Shown: positions 1 to 7,343, numbered from the stretch's first letter. The stretch: DNA of 7,421 nucleotides from an uncultured beta proteobacterium (GCA_903938955.1 CAJAFJ010000693.1:1-7421), one strand, 5' to 3'. The notes: a model not told the origin generated them from the letters alone. Numbers and translations are program-made.

Positions 1-1
1 A

Positions 2-1042
2 TCGGCCCCACGTTTGCTGCGGACCCAAGTTGGTGCCGAAGAAATTGCAGAGGTTGTCAGCCGAGCAACAGGGATTCCAGTCTCCAAAATGATGCAAGGT
101 GAACGCGAAAAGTTATTGCAAATGGAAGACAAATTGCACGAGCGTGTGGTGGGTCAAGACGAGGCCATCACCGCCGTGTCGCATGCCATTCGCCGTTCAC
201 GTTCAGGCTTGTCTGATCCGCAAAGGCCGACAGGGTCTTTCTTGTTTTTAGGCCCAACCGGGGTGGGTAAAACGGAATTGTGCAAAGCTTTGGCAGGTTT
301 CTTGTTTGACAGCGAGGATCACCTGATTCGCATCGACATGAGCGAGTTCATGGAGAAACACTCGGTTGCCAGACTCATTGGTGCCCCTCCAGGTTATGTG
401 GGCTATGAAGAGGGCGGTTACCTGACCGAAGCCGTGCGCCGCAAACCTTATAGCGTGCTGTTGCTGGATGAGGTAGAAAAAGCCCACCCGGATGTCTTCA
501 ACGTGCTGCTGCAAGTGTTGGACGATGGACGCCTGACCGATGGCCAGGGTCGCACGGTGGACTTTAAAAACACCGTGATCGTGATGACCAGCAACATTGG
601 TTCGCACATGATTCAAAGCATGGTCGGGCAGGACTACGAGGACGTCAAAGACGCGGTCACGGCGGAGTTGAAGAACCATTTCCGTCCCGAGTTTTTGAAC
701 CGTATCGACGAAACCGTGGTGTTCCACTCGCTGGATGCCAGCCATATTGCCAAGATTGCCGGTATTCAGATTCAGGTGCTGCAAGCGCGTCTGGCCAAGA
801 TGGACTTGCAGTTGGACGTGTCACCCGCGGCGCTGGCCGAGCTGGCCAAGGTCGGTTTTGACCCGGTGTTTGGCGCACGACCGCTGAAACGCGCCATTCA
901 ACAGCGTATTGAAAACCCGCTGTCCAAATTGTTGCTGGAAGGCCGCTTCATGCCTAAAGATGTGATTCCGGTCGATGTAGACCCCATCCGCACGCCGGGG
1001 CAGTTCAGCTTCGGCCCCAAGGAACGCGCGGCTTTGGCTTAA
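2..1042 (+). CDS. clpB: ATP-dependent chaperone ClpB, C-terminal part (5' end outside window)
   Basis: ClpB is a cytosolic hexameric AAA+ disaggregase that works with DnaK to pull proteins out of aggregates. The reading frame is open to the left edge, so this is about the last 347 residues of a protein usually near 860. The N-domain, the first ATPase domain and most of the coiled-coil middle domain lie upstream. Visible parts in order: the linker into the second ATPase domain ([16 protein letters not shown]); Walker A GPTGVGKT (bases 251-274); pore loop GYVGYEEGG (392-418); Walker B LLLDE (458-472); sensor 1 region MTSN (584-595); arginine-finger segment [10 protein letters not shown] (680-709); sensor 2 GARPLKR (872-892). 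All key residues are present. The internal TTG at 14 is not a real start, because homology continues upstream of it. The gene ends at TAA 1040-1042, 4 bp from the end of the converging CZB gene, with no hairpin terminator between them. Identification is by clear similarity to E. coli ClpB. Confidence 0.97.
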   Translation, partial: SAPRLLRTQVGAEEIAEVVSRATGIPVSKMMQGEREKLLQMEDKLHERVVGQDEAITAVSHAIRRSRSGLSDPQRPTGSFLFLGPTGVGKTELCKALAGFLFDSEDHLIRIDMSEFMEKHSVARLIGAPPGYVGYEEGGYLTEAVRRKPYSVLLLDEVEKAHPDVFNVLLQVLDDGRLTDGQGRTVDFKNTVIVMTSNIGSHMIQSMVGQDYEDVKDAVTAELKNHFRPEFLNRIDETVVFHSLDASHIAKIAGIQIQVLQARLAKMDLQLDVSPAALAELAKVGFDPVFGARPLKRAIQQRIENPLSKLLLEGRFMPKDVIPVDVDPIRTPGQFSFGPKERAALA

Positions 1043-1046
1043 ATCG

Positions 1047-1400
1047 TCAGGGTCCGGCTTCGGCTTGTAAGTCCAACAGCGCGTTCTGCAACGCGCTGGA
1101 GGCGTTGCTGTAAGCCGTTCCCGTGTCCATCATGGCGTGGGCGTCCGGGTATTTCTGGGTGTTAATGACGGTCGCCACTTTGGCCGCTTCCGTATGAAAC
1201 CGGGCATGTTGAGTCACGCAAGCCGCAAAACCAGGCAACAAGCCGAACTGGGTTTGACCGTCTGAGTGCAGCCATTTCCCGAGTTCACAACTGTAGTCTT
1301 GGGCGATGGTGGCGGTGTCGAGTTGTTGTTGGTTGATGATCGCCGCCAGCAGAATGGTTTTCCACTCATGGTGGATGGCAATGGCGAGATGAAGGTCCAT
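1047..1400 (-). CDS. Stand-alone CZB (chemoreceptor zinc-binding) domain protein, 117 aa
   Basis: A small soluble protein that consists almost entirely of one CZB domain, a helical bundle that binds zinc through three His and one Cys. Family landmarks are visible: His10 in the H-x-x-W motif (H10/W13), Cys38 in the C-x-L-G-x-W motif (C38-E-L-G-K-W43), and His65 and His69 in an H-x3-H pair. CZB domains are known at the C-termini of chemoreceptors such as Helicobacter TlpD and at the N-terminus of the diguanylate cyclase DgcZ, where they report zinc or, through the cysteine, hypochlorous acid. Here there is no attached signalling domain, signal peptide or membrane segment, so its partner is unknown. 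The ATG at 1400 is preceded by AAGAG (plus-strand 1407-1411) at 6 nt spacing, which supports this start. The gene converges on clpB and diverges from dppA. The zinc-binding role is inferred from the motif; the cellular role is not known. Confidence 0.85.
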   Translation of the reverse strand: MDLHLAIAIHHEWKTILLAAIINQQQLDTATIAQDYSCELGKWLHSDGQTQFGLLPGFAACVTQHARFHTEAAKVATVINTQKYPDAHAMMDTGTAYSNASSALQNALLDLQAEAGP

Positions 1401-1428
1401 GAACGACTCTTGTGAAGTTGAATTAAAG

Positions 1429-1450
1429 TCAGACGTTGCGCTTTGTCTGA
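1429..1450. repeat. Inverted repeat TCAGAC-N10-GTCTGA upstream of the CZB gene
   Basis: The two 6-base arms (1429-1434 and 1445-1450) are perfect reverse complements separated by 10 bases, so the arm centres are 16 bases apart. The repeat lies 29-50 bases upstream of the CZB start codon, next to the only candidate -10 box for that gene. It could be a regulator-binding dyad or a small hairpin in the transcript leader. Six-base arms can arise by chance in a region this size, so functional status is uncertain. Confidence 0.35.
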
Positions 1451-1571
1451 ACTATATCGGCATACGTCCTGGTTGAGTTGCATCGGCGCTGCGGAATCGG
1501 TATTTTGACCGCCCTGCTTCGCGCTAACAAGAGCGGCCGACGGCCACTGTTTATGGCGCACAATCACACGT

Positions 1572-1596
1572 TTAGTTACAACTTTTGTCTAATTAG
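1572..1596. repeat. AT-rich dyad and CTAATTAG palindrome just upstream of dppA
   Basis: TTAG (1572-1575) and ACAA (1578-1581) pair with TTGT (1585-1588) and CTAA (1589-1592), giving an interrupted 8-bp hairpin with a 2-base bulge and a 3-base loop. It is followed without a break by the perfect 8-base palindrome CTAATTAG (1589-1596), which shares the last arm. The block ends 6 bases before the dppA ATG, where a ribosome binding site would normally sit. It may be an operator or a weak leader structure. The pairing is AT-rich and could be coincidental. Confidence 0.3.
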
Positions 1597-1602
1597 AACG
1601 CT

Positions 1603-3192
1603 ATGAAACTCCGCAAGTTGATGATGGCCTTGGGCTTGACTGCCGCCAGCGTGGTCGCTCAGGCTGCCGGTACCTTGATTTATTGCTCCGAGGCCAGTCC
1701 CGAGGGTTTCGATTCTGCGCAGTACACCGGCGGCACCACGTTTGATGCGTCGGGTCATGCCTTGTTCAATCGATTGGTCGCGTTCAAAAAAGGCAGTACC
1801 GAGATTGAGCCCAGTCTGGCCACAGCCTGGACCATTTCTGCCGATGGCTTGACCTACACCTTCAAGCTGCGCCCCGGGGTCAAGTTTCACACCACCGATG
1901 CGTACAAGCCAACGCGTGATTTCAATGCTGACGATGTGATTTTCACCTTCGGCCGCATGTCGAACAAAAATCATCCCTTCAATCAAGCCTACCCTGCCGG
2001 CTTTCCTTTTGCGTCGGATACCGGGATTGATACCAACATTTCGGCCATTACAAAAACCGATCCCCTGACGGTCGTTTTTCAGTTGAAGAAACCCGATGTC
2101 GACATGCTGGCCAAAATCGGCTTACCTTTCGCCTCTGTGCTGTCAGCTGAATATGCTGACATGCTGCTGGCCACCGGTCAAGCCGCCAGCATCAACCAAC
2201 GCCCGATTGGCACCGGCCCCTTCGTGCTCAAGCGCTACCAGAAAGACTCGCAAATTCGTTATGCCAAGTTTGCCCAGTACTGGAATGCCAAGAATGTGCT
2301 GATCGACAACCTGGTGTTCGCCATCACCACCGATGCCTCGGTGCGCGTGCAAAAACTCAAGGCCGGCGAGTGCCACATCATGTCCCAGCCCAAGCCGCAA
2401 GACATTGCCGGTCTGCGTGCTGACCCGGCCCTGAAGATGGATTCAGCGCCCGGTTTTAATGTCGGTTATTTGGGCTACAACACAGAAAAAACACAGACCT
2501 CCAAGCTCGAAGTGCGCCAAGCCTTGGACATGGCGATCAACCGCAAAGCCATCATTGATGCGGTCTACCAAGGCCAGGGCCAAGAAGCGGCCAACCCCTT
2601 TCCCGCCTCGCTCTGGTCGTACAACCGCAGCCTGAAAAATGCAGTCTACAGCCCGGAAAAAGCCAAAGAATTGCTGACAAAAGCGGGCTACCCCGATGGC
2701 TTCGAGATCACGCTGTGGGCCATGCCGGTGCAGCGCCCCTACAACCCCAATGCCAAGTTGATGGCCGAGATGATTCAGGCCGACTGGGCCAAGATTGGCG
2801 TCAAGGCCAAGATCACCCAATACGAATGGGGCGAGTACCTCAAGCGCTTGAAGGCCGGCGAGCATGACACAGCCTTGTTCGGCTGGGTTGGTGACTACGC
2901 CAGCCCGGACAACTTCCTGGGCGTATTGCTCACCTGCGAAGCGGTCGGTGGCTCCAACTTCGCGCGTTACTGCAGCAAAGAGTTTGATGCCTCGGTACTC
3001 AAGGCCCGCAACAGCACCGATCTGAAAGAACGCACCGCCCTCTACATGAAAGCCCAAACTGTATTCAAGCGCGATTTGCCTTGGACCACGATTGCACACT
3101 CCACCGTCAACCAGCCCATGCGCAAAGAGCTTAACGGGTTCAAGATCAGCCCGTTTGGCGATTACAACTTTGAAGGTGTGAGCGTCAAGTAA
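1603..3192 (+). CDS. dppA: Periplasmic dipeptide-binding protein DppA
   Basis: Substrate-binding component (SBP_bac_5 family, 529 aa) that captures dipeptides in the periplasm and delivers them to DppBC. In E. coli the same protein also serves heme and 5-aminolevulinate uptake. A Sec signal peptide is clear: MKLRK, a hydrophobic stretch to about residue 18, then AQA with likely cleavage after Ala21 or Ala22. No lipobox is present. Similarity to E. coli DppA is strong throughout. Arg378 (in MPVQRPYNPN) and Asp431 (in GWVGD) match the residues that anchor the peptide carboxylate and amino groups in E. coli DppA. Four cysteines, C28, C257, C445 and C457, match its two disulfides. The start is fixed: a TAG lies in frame three codons upstream (1594-1596) and this is the first ATG. 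No good Shine-Dalgarno sequence precedes it, which is odd for a usually abundant protein. Closely related binding proteins can prefer other peptides, so exact substrates are inferred. Confidence 0.95.
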   Translation: MKLRKLMMALGLTAASVVAQAAGTLIYCSEASPEGFDSAQYTGGTTFDASGHALFNRLVAFKKGSTEIEPSLATAWTISADGLTYTFKLRPGVKFHTTDAYKPTRDFNADDVIFTFGRMSNKNHPFNQAYPAGFPFASDTGIDTNISAITKTDPLTVVFQLKKPDVDMLAKIGLPFASVLSAEYADMLLATGQAASINQRPIGTGPFVLKRYQKDSQIRYAKFAQYWNAKNVLIDNLVFAITTDASVRVQKLKAGECHIMSQPKPQDIAGLRADPALKMDSAPGFNVGYLGYNTEKTQTSKLEVRQALDMAINRKAIIDAVYQGQGQEAANPFPASLWSYNRSLKNAVYSPEKAKELLTKAGYPDGFEITLWAMPVQRPYNPNAKLMAEMIQADWAKIGVKAKITQYEWGEYLKRLKAGEHDTALFGWVGDYASPDNFLGVLLTCEAVGGSNFARYCSKEFDASVLKARNSTDLKERTALYMKAQTVFKRDLPWTTIAHSTVNQPMRKELNGFKISPFGDYNFEGVSVK

Positions 3193-3243
3193 GGACGCGA
3201 GCACATTGTTTGTGACCCATTGGCGATGGCCGTTGTGAGGGCG

Positions 3244-3284
3244 GGGCAAGCGATGCGATCGGAGCCCTGCTTGCTCTGTTTTTT
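3244..3284 (+). terminator. Intercistronic stem-loop with T-tract between dppA and dppB
   Basis: GGGCAAGC (3244-3251) pairs with GCTTGCTC (3269-3276), giving 8 bp including one G-U pair around a 17-base loop. After TG comes a run of six T's (3279-3284). This resembles an intrinsic terminator, but a leaky one, because the loop is large and a spacer precedes the T's. A competing pairing, AGGGC (3238-3242) with GCCCT (3264-3268), cannot form as a simple nested helix together with it. Likely roles are partial termination or protection of the dppA mRNA 3' end, lowering dppBCDF expression relative to dppA. The rest of the 101-bp gap shows no gene. Confidence 0.55.
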
Positions 3285-3296
3285 AAGGCTTGATTG

Positions 3297-4325
3297 ATGC
3301 TTGCATTTATTCTCAAGCGCCTGGGTGTTCTGATCCCCACTTTTTTTGGTATCACGCTGCTCACCTTTTCGCTCATCCGCCTGATTCCGGGTGATCCGGT
3401 CGAGGTGATGATGGGCGAGCGCACGCTGAACCCGGCGGCCCACGCTGCTGCGCTCAAGCGTCTCGGGCTGGACCAGCCCTTGCCGCTGCAGTACTTTCAT
3501 TACCTTGATCAACTGGTGCACGGTGACTTGGGCGCGTCTCTCAAAACCCAGGCGACGGTGTGGAGCGAGTTCAAGGTGCTGTTTCCAGCCACGCTGGAGC
3601 TGGCTATTGTGGCGATGATTTTTGCGCTGGTGGTTGGCGTGGTGGCAGGCGTGGTGGCTGCCGTCAAGCGCGGTACGCTGGCCGACCACGGTGTGATGAC
3701 CATGGCGCTGACCGGCTACTCCATGCCGATTTTCTGGTGGGGCTTGTTGCTGATTCTGGTGTTCTCGGTCGGCTTGGGCTGGACGCCAGTGTCGGGGCGT
3801 TTGAGCCTGATATTTGACGTGCCACCGCACACCGGTTTCATGCTGATTGACGCCTGGCGCGCCGAACTGGCGGACCCGGAGGTCAATCAGGGCGCTTGGT
3901 GGGATGCTGTGCGCCACCTGATCCTGCCCGCCATTGTGCTGGGCACCATTCCGCTGGCGGTGATTGCGCGCATGACGCGCTCCAGCATGCTCGAAGTGCT
4001 GCGTGAAGACTATGTGCGCACCGCTCGGGCCAAAGGCCTGTCGCCCGCCCGCGTGGTGTTTGTGCATGGCTTGCGCAATGCACTGATCCCGGTGCTGACG
4101 GTGATTGGCATGCAGGTCGGCACCCTGATGGGCGGCGCGGTGCTGACCGAAACCATTTTTTCGTGGCCCGGCGTTGGTAAATGGCTGATTGACGCCATTG
4201 GCCGGCGTGATTACCCGGTGGTCCAAAACGGTATTTTGCTGGTGGCCATTCTGGTGATCATGAGCAATTTTCTGGTGGATATTTTGTATGCCGTGGCCAA
4301 CCCCCGCATTCGGCACCACGGCTAG
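3297..4325 (+). CDS. dppB: Dipeptide ABC transporter permease DppB
   Basis: One of the two inner-membrane permeases of the importer (342 aa), pairing with DppC to form the translocation path. It matches E. coli DppB from the first residues (MLAFILKRLGVLIPTF) to the end (NPRIRHHG) at essentially full length. About six membrane segments are visible, near residues 9-30, 100-123, 132-155, 208-226, 262-285 and 306-335. The EAA coupling loop that docks on the ATPases starts at Glu237 (EDYVRTARAKG) with the conserved Gly247. I chose ATG 3297 over the in-frame TTG at 3294, because the alignment with E. coli begins there and AAGG (3285-3288) then sits 8 nt upstream. The gene follows the intercistronic stem-loop, whose T-run abuts this ribosome binding site, and is followed by dppC after 17 bp. 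Confidence 0.96.
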   Translation: MLAFILKRLGVLIPTFFGITLLTFSLIRLIPGDPVEVMMGERTLNPAAHAAALKRLGLDQPLPLQYFHYLDQLVHGDLGASLKTQATVWSEFKVLFPATLELAIVAMIFALVVGVVAGVVAAVKRGTLADHGVMTMALTGYSMPIFWWGLLLILVFSVGLGWTPVSGRLSLIFDVPPHTGFMLIDAWRAELADPEVNQGAWWDAVRHLILPAIVLGTIPLAVIARMTRSSMLEVLREDYVRTARAKGLSPARVVFVHGLRNALIPVLTVIGMQVGTLMGGAVLTETIFSWPGVGKWLIDAIGRRDYPVVQNGILLVAILVIMSNFLVDILYAVANPRIRHHG

Positions 4326-4327
4326 GC

Positions 4328-4332
4328 AGGGA
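4328..4332 (+). promoter_or_regulatory. Ribosome binding site of dppC
   Basis: AGGGA lies 10 nt before the dppC ATG in the 17-bp dppB-dppC gap. It is among the clearer Shine-Dalgarno sequences of the operon and supports the ATG at 4343. Confidence 0.5.
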
Positions 4333-4342
4333 CACTAAAACG

Positions 4343-5272
4343 ATGCATGACCATCAAACAAGTCCCGGTGAGCAGACGGTGGCTGCGGAACGGGCCGCGG
4401 TGCTGTCTTACCCGGCTCCACTGGCCGAATTTTGGCTGGGATTTTCCAAAAACAAAGGCGCGGTGGTGGGGCTGGGCTTCATGCTGCTGGTGGCACTGCT
4501 AGCCATTTTTGCCCCTTGGGTCGCGCCGCATAGCCCAATTGAACAGTACCGCGACCACTTCTTGCAGCCACCGGTCTGGTCCGGCGGTACGGCGCAGTTT
4601 TTGTTTGGCACTGATGAGTTGGGTCGGGATATTTTGTCGCGTCTGATTCACGGCGCCCGTTTGTCCTTGCTGGTGGGCCTGGTATCGGTGTTGCTGGCCA
4701 TGGTGCCGGGTGTCACTTTAGGGTTGGTGGCCGCTTTCTCCGGCAAGGTGGTTGACGGCCTCATCATGCGTCTGATGGACATCATGATGGCCTTGTCTGC
4801 GCTGTTGCTGGCCGTGGCCATCATCGCCATTTTGGGGCCCGGTTTGACCAACGCCATGATGGCCATTGCCCTGGTATCGCTGCCCGCCTATGTGCGGCTA
4901 TCACGCGCTTCAGCCATGACCGAGCTGAGCCGCGACTACGTCACAGCGGCCCGTTTGTGCGGCGCAGGCCCGTTGCGCTTGATGTTTGTCACCGTGCTGC
5001 CCAACTGCATGGCGCCGCTGATTGTTCATGCCACTCTGAGTTTTTCAGCCGCCATTCTTGAAATATCGGCCTTGGGTTTTCTGGGCTTGGGCGTGCAGCC
5101 GCCACTGCCCGAGTGGGGCACCATGCTGGCGTCAGCGCGTGACTACATCGAGAGCGCCTGGTGGGTGGTGACTTTGCCGGGCCTGACCATTTTGCTGTCG
5201 GTGCTGGCCATCAACCTGATGGGGGACGGTTTGCGTGACGCCCTCGACCCTAAATTGAAGACCGCGTCTTGA
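4343..5272 (+). CDS. dppC: Dipeptide ABC transporter permease DppC
   Basis: Second inner-membrane permease of the importer (309 aa), the partner of DppB. It starts with a cytoplasmic tail of about 35 residues, followed by the OppC-type N-terminal membrane segment (about 38-62, after NKGAVVGL). The permease domain follows, with further segments near 107-132, 142-190, 222-247 and 273-297. The EAA loop begins near Arg197 ([13 protein letters not shown]) with Gly207. It carries the family hallmarks [13 protein letters not shown] after the first segment, [19 protein letters not shown], and a C-terminal [16 protein letters not shown], all close to E. coli DppC. Start choice rests on the AGGGA site upstream and on length agreement with E. 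coli DppC; the N-terminal tail itself is poorly conserved. It is 17 bp after dppB and about 20 bp before dppD, consistent with one transcript. Confidence 0.96.
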   Translation: MHDHQTSPGEQTVAAERAAVLSYPAPLAEFWLGFSKNKGAVVGLGFMLLVALLAIFAPWVAPHSPIEQYRDHFLQPPVWSGGTAQFLFGTDELGRDILSRLIHGARLSLLVGLVSVLLAMVPGVTLGLVAAFSGKVVDGLIMRLMDIMMALSALLLAVAIIAILGPGLTNAMMAIALVSLPAYVRLSRASAMTELSRDYVTAARLCGAGPLRLMFVTVLPNCMAPLIVHATLSFSAAILEISALGFLGLGVQPPLPEWGTMLASARDYIESAWWVVTLPGLTILLSVLAINLMGDGLRDALDPKLKTAS

Positions 5273-5294
5273 TCAGACGCTGCGAGAACCGATG

Positions 5295-6269
5295 ATGAGT
5301 CTTCTTGAAATACGCCATTTAAACGTCGAGTTTGGCCCCGTGGGCCGCGCCTTTCGGGCGGTCGATGGGCTGGACCTGAACGTGAATGCGGGGGAGATTT
5401 TGGGCCTGGTGGGCGAGTCCGGCTCCGGAAAATCCGTCGCCATGATGGCCCTGATGGGTTTATTGCAGGGCCAGGGCCGTGTGACGGCTGACCAGTTGCA
5501 GTTTGACGGCAAGGACCTGCTGCGCATCTCCGACGCGCAACGCCGAAAGATGCTGGGCAAAGACATGGCCATGATTTTTCAGGACCCCATGACCGCGCTC
5601 AACCCGAGTTTTACCGTCGGCTTCCAACTTATGGAGGTGCTCACAGCGCACTTGGGTTTGCGCGGCGCCGCCGCCCGGGACCGGGCCGTAGAGTTGCTTG
5701 AGATGGTGGAGATACCGGGTGCCAAGGGTCGCCTGAATCACTATCCACATCAGTTTTCTGGTGGCATGAGCCAGCGCGTGATGATCGCCATCGCCATCGC
5801 CTGCAACCCCAAATTGTTGATTGCCGATGAGCCCACCACCGCCTTGGATGTGACCATTCAGGCGCAGATCATGGACTTGCTGGTGAGCCTGCAAAAAGCC
5901 CAGGGCATGGCCCTGATCATGATCACCCACGACCTGGCCGTGGTCGCCGAAGTGGCGCAGCGCGTGGCCGTCATGTATGCCGGCCAGGTGGTAGAGCAGG
6001 GTGCTGTCGACACCTTGTTTTCGACACCCGCTCACCCTTACACCCACGCCCTGCTGCAAGCTGTGCCTGAGCGCAGCCGCGGAGCCCGGCGCTTGAATAC
6101 GCTGGGCGGCATGGTGCCGGGCCAGCATGACCGGCCACAAGGTTGTCTGCTGGAGCCGCGTTGTCCTTCGCGGCAAGAAAAATGCCGCACCCAGCTGCCC
6201 TTGCTGACCGGCGCCGGTGCCGCGCAGGTCCGGTGTTTTTATCCGATGGATGTGGGGGCCAGCGTATGA
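5295..6269 (+). CDS. dppD: Dipeptide ABC transporter ATP-binding protein DppD
   Basis: Cytoplasmic ATPase that pairs with DppF and powers import through DppBC (324 aa from this start). All motifs are intact: Walker A GESGSGKS (residues 40-47), Q-loop Gln96 in FQDPM, ABC signature SGGMS (155-159), Walker B with Asp178-Glu179 (LLIADEP) and switch His212 (ITHDLA). After the ATPase core comes the oligopeptide-transporter C-terminal domain with four cysteines, C284, C290, C297 and C314 (C-x5-C-x6-C-x16-C). This pattern binds a [4Fe-4S] cluster in characterised DppD/OppD relatives. Two adjacent ATGs exist, at 5292 and 5295. The second aligns with the E. coli DppD start and gives the better spacing (6 nt) to the weak GAGAA site. 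The stop codon overlaps the dppF start (ATGA), suggesting translational coupling. Confidence 0.95.
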   Translation: MSLLEIRHLNVEFGPVGRAFRAVDGLDLNVNAGEILGLVGESGSGKSVAMMALMGLLQGQGRVTADQLQFDGKDLLRISDAQRRKMLGKDMAMIFQDPMTALNPSFTVGFQLMEVLTAHLGLRGAAARDRAVELLEMVEIPGAKGRLNHYPHQFSGGMSQRVMIAIAIACNPKLLIADEPTTALDVTIQAQIMDLLVSLQKAQGMALIMITHDLAVVAEVAQRVAVMYAGQVVEQGAVDTLFSTPAHPYTHALLQAVPERSRGARRLNTLGGMVPGQHDRPQGCLLEPRCPSRQEKCRTQLPLLTGAGAAQVRCFYPMDVGASV

Positions 6270-7246
6270 GCGACGTAGTTATGCAGGCTGATAACCTGAC
6301 GCGTCATTACACCGTGTCGCAAGGTTTTTTTCGGCCCAAGATGATGGTCAAGGCCTTGAATGGCGTTTCCTTTGCGTTGGAGGCTGGCAAAACACTGGCC
6401 GTGGTGGGGGAGTCGGGCTGCGGAAAAAGCACGCTGGCACGCCAGTTGACGCTGGTGGAGCCGCCCACGGGCGGTGCTTTGTCGCTCGCCGGTGAGTGGG
6501 TCAACCCGAACGATACGGGACAGCGTCAGCGCTTGCGTAGCAGCGTGCAAATGGTGTTTCAAAACCCCTATGCCTCGCTCAACCCCCGGCAAAAAATTGA
6601 GGCGCAGCTGGCCGAGCCCTTGTTGCTTAACACCCCCATGACGGCTGCGCAACGGGCCGATGCCGTCGCCCGCATCATGCAACGTGTGGGCTTGCGGCCT
6701 GAATACCGGCACCGTTACCCGCACATGTTCTCCGGCGGACAGCGCCAGCGCATTGCGATTGCGCGGGCCATGATGTTGCAACCCAAGGTGCTGGTGGCCG
6801 ACGAGCCGACCTCGGCGCTGGACGTGTCGATTCAAGCGCAGGTGCTCAACTTGTTCATGGATTTGCAGGAAGCGTTCAACACCGCTTATGTCTTCGTGTC
6901 ACACAACCTGGCGGTGGTCGAGCATGTCGCCCATGACGTGATGGTGATGTACCTGGGTCGGGTGGTCGAGACCGGGCCTAAAGCCATCATTTTTGCCCAG
7001 CCGATGCACCCGTACACGCAGGCGCTGCTGTCAGCCACGCCGTCGATTGACCCGCATCAGCGGCGCAAAAAAATTAAGCTGGTGGGCGAGTTGCCCAGCC
7101 CCATGAACCCGCCCACGGGCTGCGCCTTTCACACGCGCTGCCCGTATGCTGATCAGCGTTGTGCAGTGGACGAACCGGCCTTGCGCCTGCTGGAAGGGCG
7201 ACAAGTCGCGTGCCACCATGCAGAGACTTTGTCTGTGACTGCCTGA
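6266..7246 (+). CDS. dppF: Dipeptide ABC transporter ATP-binding protein DppF
   Basis: Second ATPase of the importer (326 aa), forming the nucleotide-binding dimer with DppD. Motifs: Walker A GESGCGKS (residues 48-55), Q-loop Gln99 ([10 protein letters not shown]), signature SGGQR (156-160), Walker B Asp179-Glu180 (VLVADEP) and switch His213. The residue after His213 is Asn (SHNLAVVEH) where E. coli DppF has Asp. The C-terminal domain contains the [12 protein letters not shown] stretch and cysteines C286, C292, C299 and C316, spaced exactly as in DppD. The open frame extends upstream to a TTG at 6143, but that part only reads dppD in another frame. The ATG at 6266 overlaps the dppD stop by 4 bp and yields an N-terminus and length like E. 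coli DppF ([20 protein letters not shown]). It is the last gene of the operon; 69 bp later comes the terminator. Confidence 0.95.
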   Translation: MSDVVMQADNLTRHYTVSQGFFRPKMMVKALNGVSFALEAGKTLAVVGESGCGKSTLARQLTLVEPPTGGALSLAGEWVNPNDTGQRQRLRSSVQMVFQNPYASLNPRQKIEAQLAEPLLLNTPMTAAQRADAVARIMQRVGLRPEYRHRYPHMFSGGQRQRIAIARAMMLQPKVLVADEPTSALDVSIQAQVLNLFMDLQEAFNTAYVFVSHNLAVVEHVAHDVMVMYLGRVVETGPKAIIFAQPMHPYTQALLSATPSIDPHQRRKKIKLVGELPSPMNPPTGCAFHTRCPYADQRCAVDEPALRLLEGRQVACHHAETLSVTA

Positions 7247-7315
7247 CGCTTGCAGAACGGCTATCCGGGGTTTTGTCTTGCCAATGGTCGTCTGGATTTA
7301 ACGTCTTTTACAACG

Positions 7316-7343
7316 AAAAAAGCCGACTCACGTCGGCTTTTTT
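7316..7343. terminator. Bidirectional intrinsic terminator of the dpp operon and a converging gene
   Basis: A perfect hairpin, GCCGAC (7322-7327) with GTCGGC (7332-7337) around a 4-base loop TCAC, is followed by six T's (7338-7343) and preceded by six A's (7316-7321). The A/T symmetry means it can stop transcription from both strands. It lies 69 bp after dppF and 18 bp beyond the stop of the minus-strand frame ending at 7362, as expected between converging genes. Bases 7247-7315 show nothing else I can support. Confidence 0.92.

Larger units (their letters stand above)
1401..1602. promoter_or_regulatory. Divergent intergenic region between the CZB gene and dppA
   Basis: These 202 bases separate the starts of two divergent genes and should carry both promoters. 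I see no strong sigma-70 promoter. Toward the CZB gene, TTTAAT (complement of 1422-1427) could be a -10 box but lacks a good -35 partner. Toward dppA there is a TTGACC at 1505-1510 with no matching -10 at the usual distance. The region is AT-richer than its flanks near both ends. It holds a 6-bp inverted repeat at 1429-1450 and a second AT-rich dyad at 1572-1592. A minus-strand open frame runs across it but shows no recognisable protein. Promoter placement is therefore unresolved. Confidence 0.55.

Noticed and set aside
1505..1528. TTGACC as a -35 box for the dppA promoter
   Set aside because: At 16-18 bp spacing there is no TATAAT-like -10 hexamer; the nearest AT-containing hexamer, GCTAAC, is only 12 bp away. 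I could not support a promoter call.
1531..1547. GC-rich palindromic stretch around CGGCCGACGGCC as a terminator or operator
   Set aside because: The arms are only 4-6 bases of low-complexity GC, there is no T-run, and such sequences are common by chance in this base composition.
1214..1567. A second minus-strand frame overlapping the 5' half of the CZB gene and the intergenic region
   Set aside because: Its C-terminal half is the CZB gene read in another frame, low in conserved features and Ser/Pro/Thr-rich. The CZB frame carries the full zinc-ligand motif, so it is the real one.
2443..3249. A 268-codon minus-strand open frame opposite the end of dppA
   Set aside because: It is antisense to a strongly conserved DppA region, has no recognisable domain, and is a usual by-product of GC-rich codon use.
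3162..4319. A 385-codon open frame on the minus strand opposite dppB
   Set aside because: Its His/Gln/Asn/Gly-rich composition is what results when Leu, Val, Ile and Ala codons of a membrane protein are read in antisense. It matches no family I know, and the plus-strand DppB match is full-length.
5460..6176. A 238-codon minus-strand open frame opposite dppD
   Set aside because: It is a shadow of the DppD coding sequence, His/Gln/Gly-rich, with no domain and no sensible gene context inside an operon.
6143..6265. An N-terminal extension of dppF from a TTG at 6143
   Set aside because: It would overlap the conserved four-Cys end of dppD in another frame and adds residues with no counterpart in DppF. 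The ATG at 6266 fits length, alignment and ATGA coupling.
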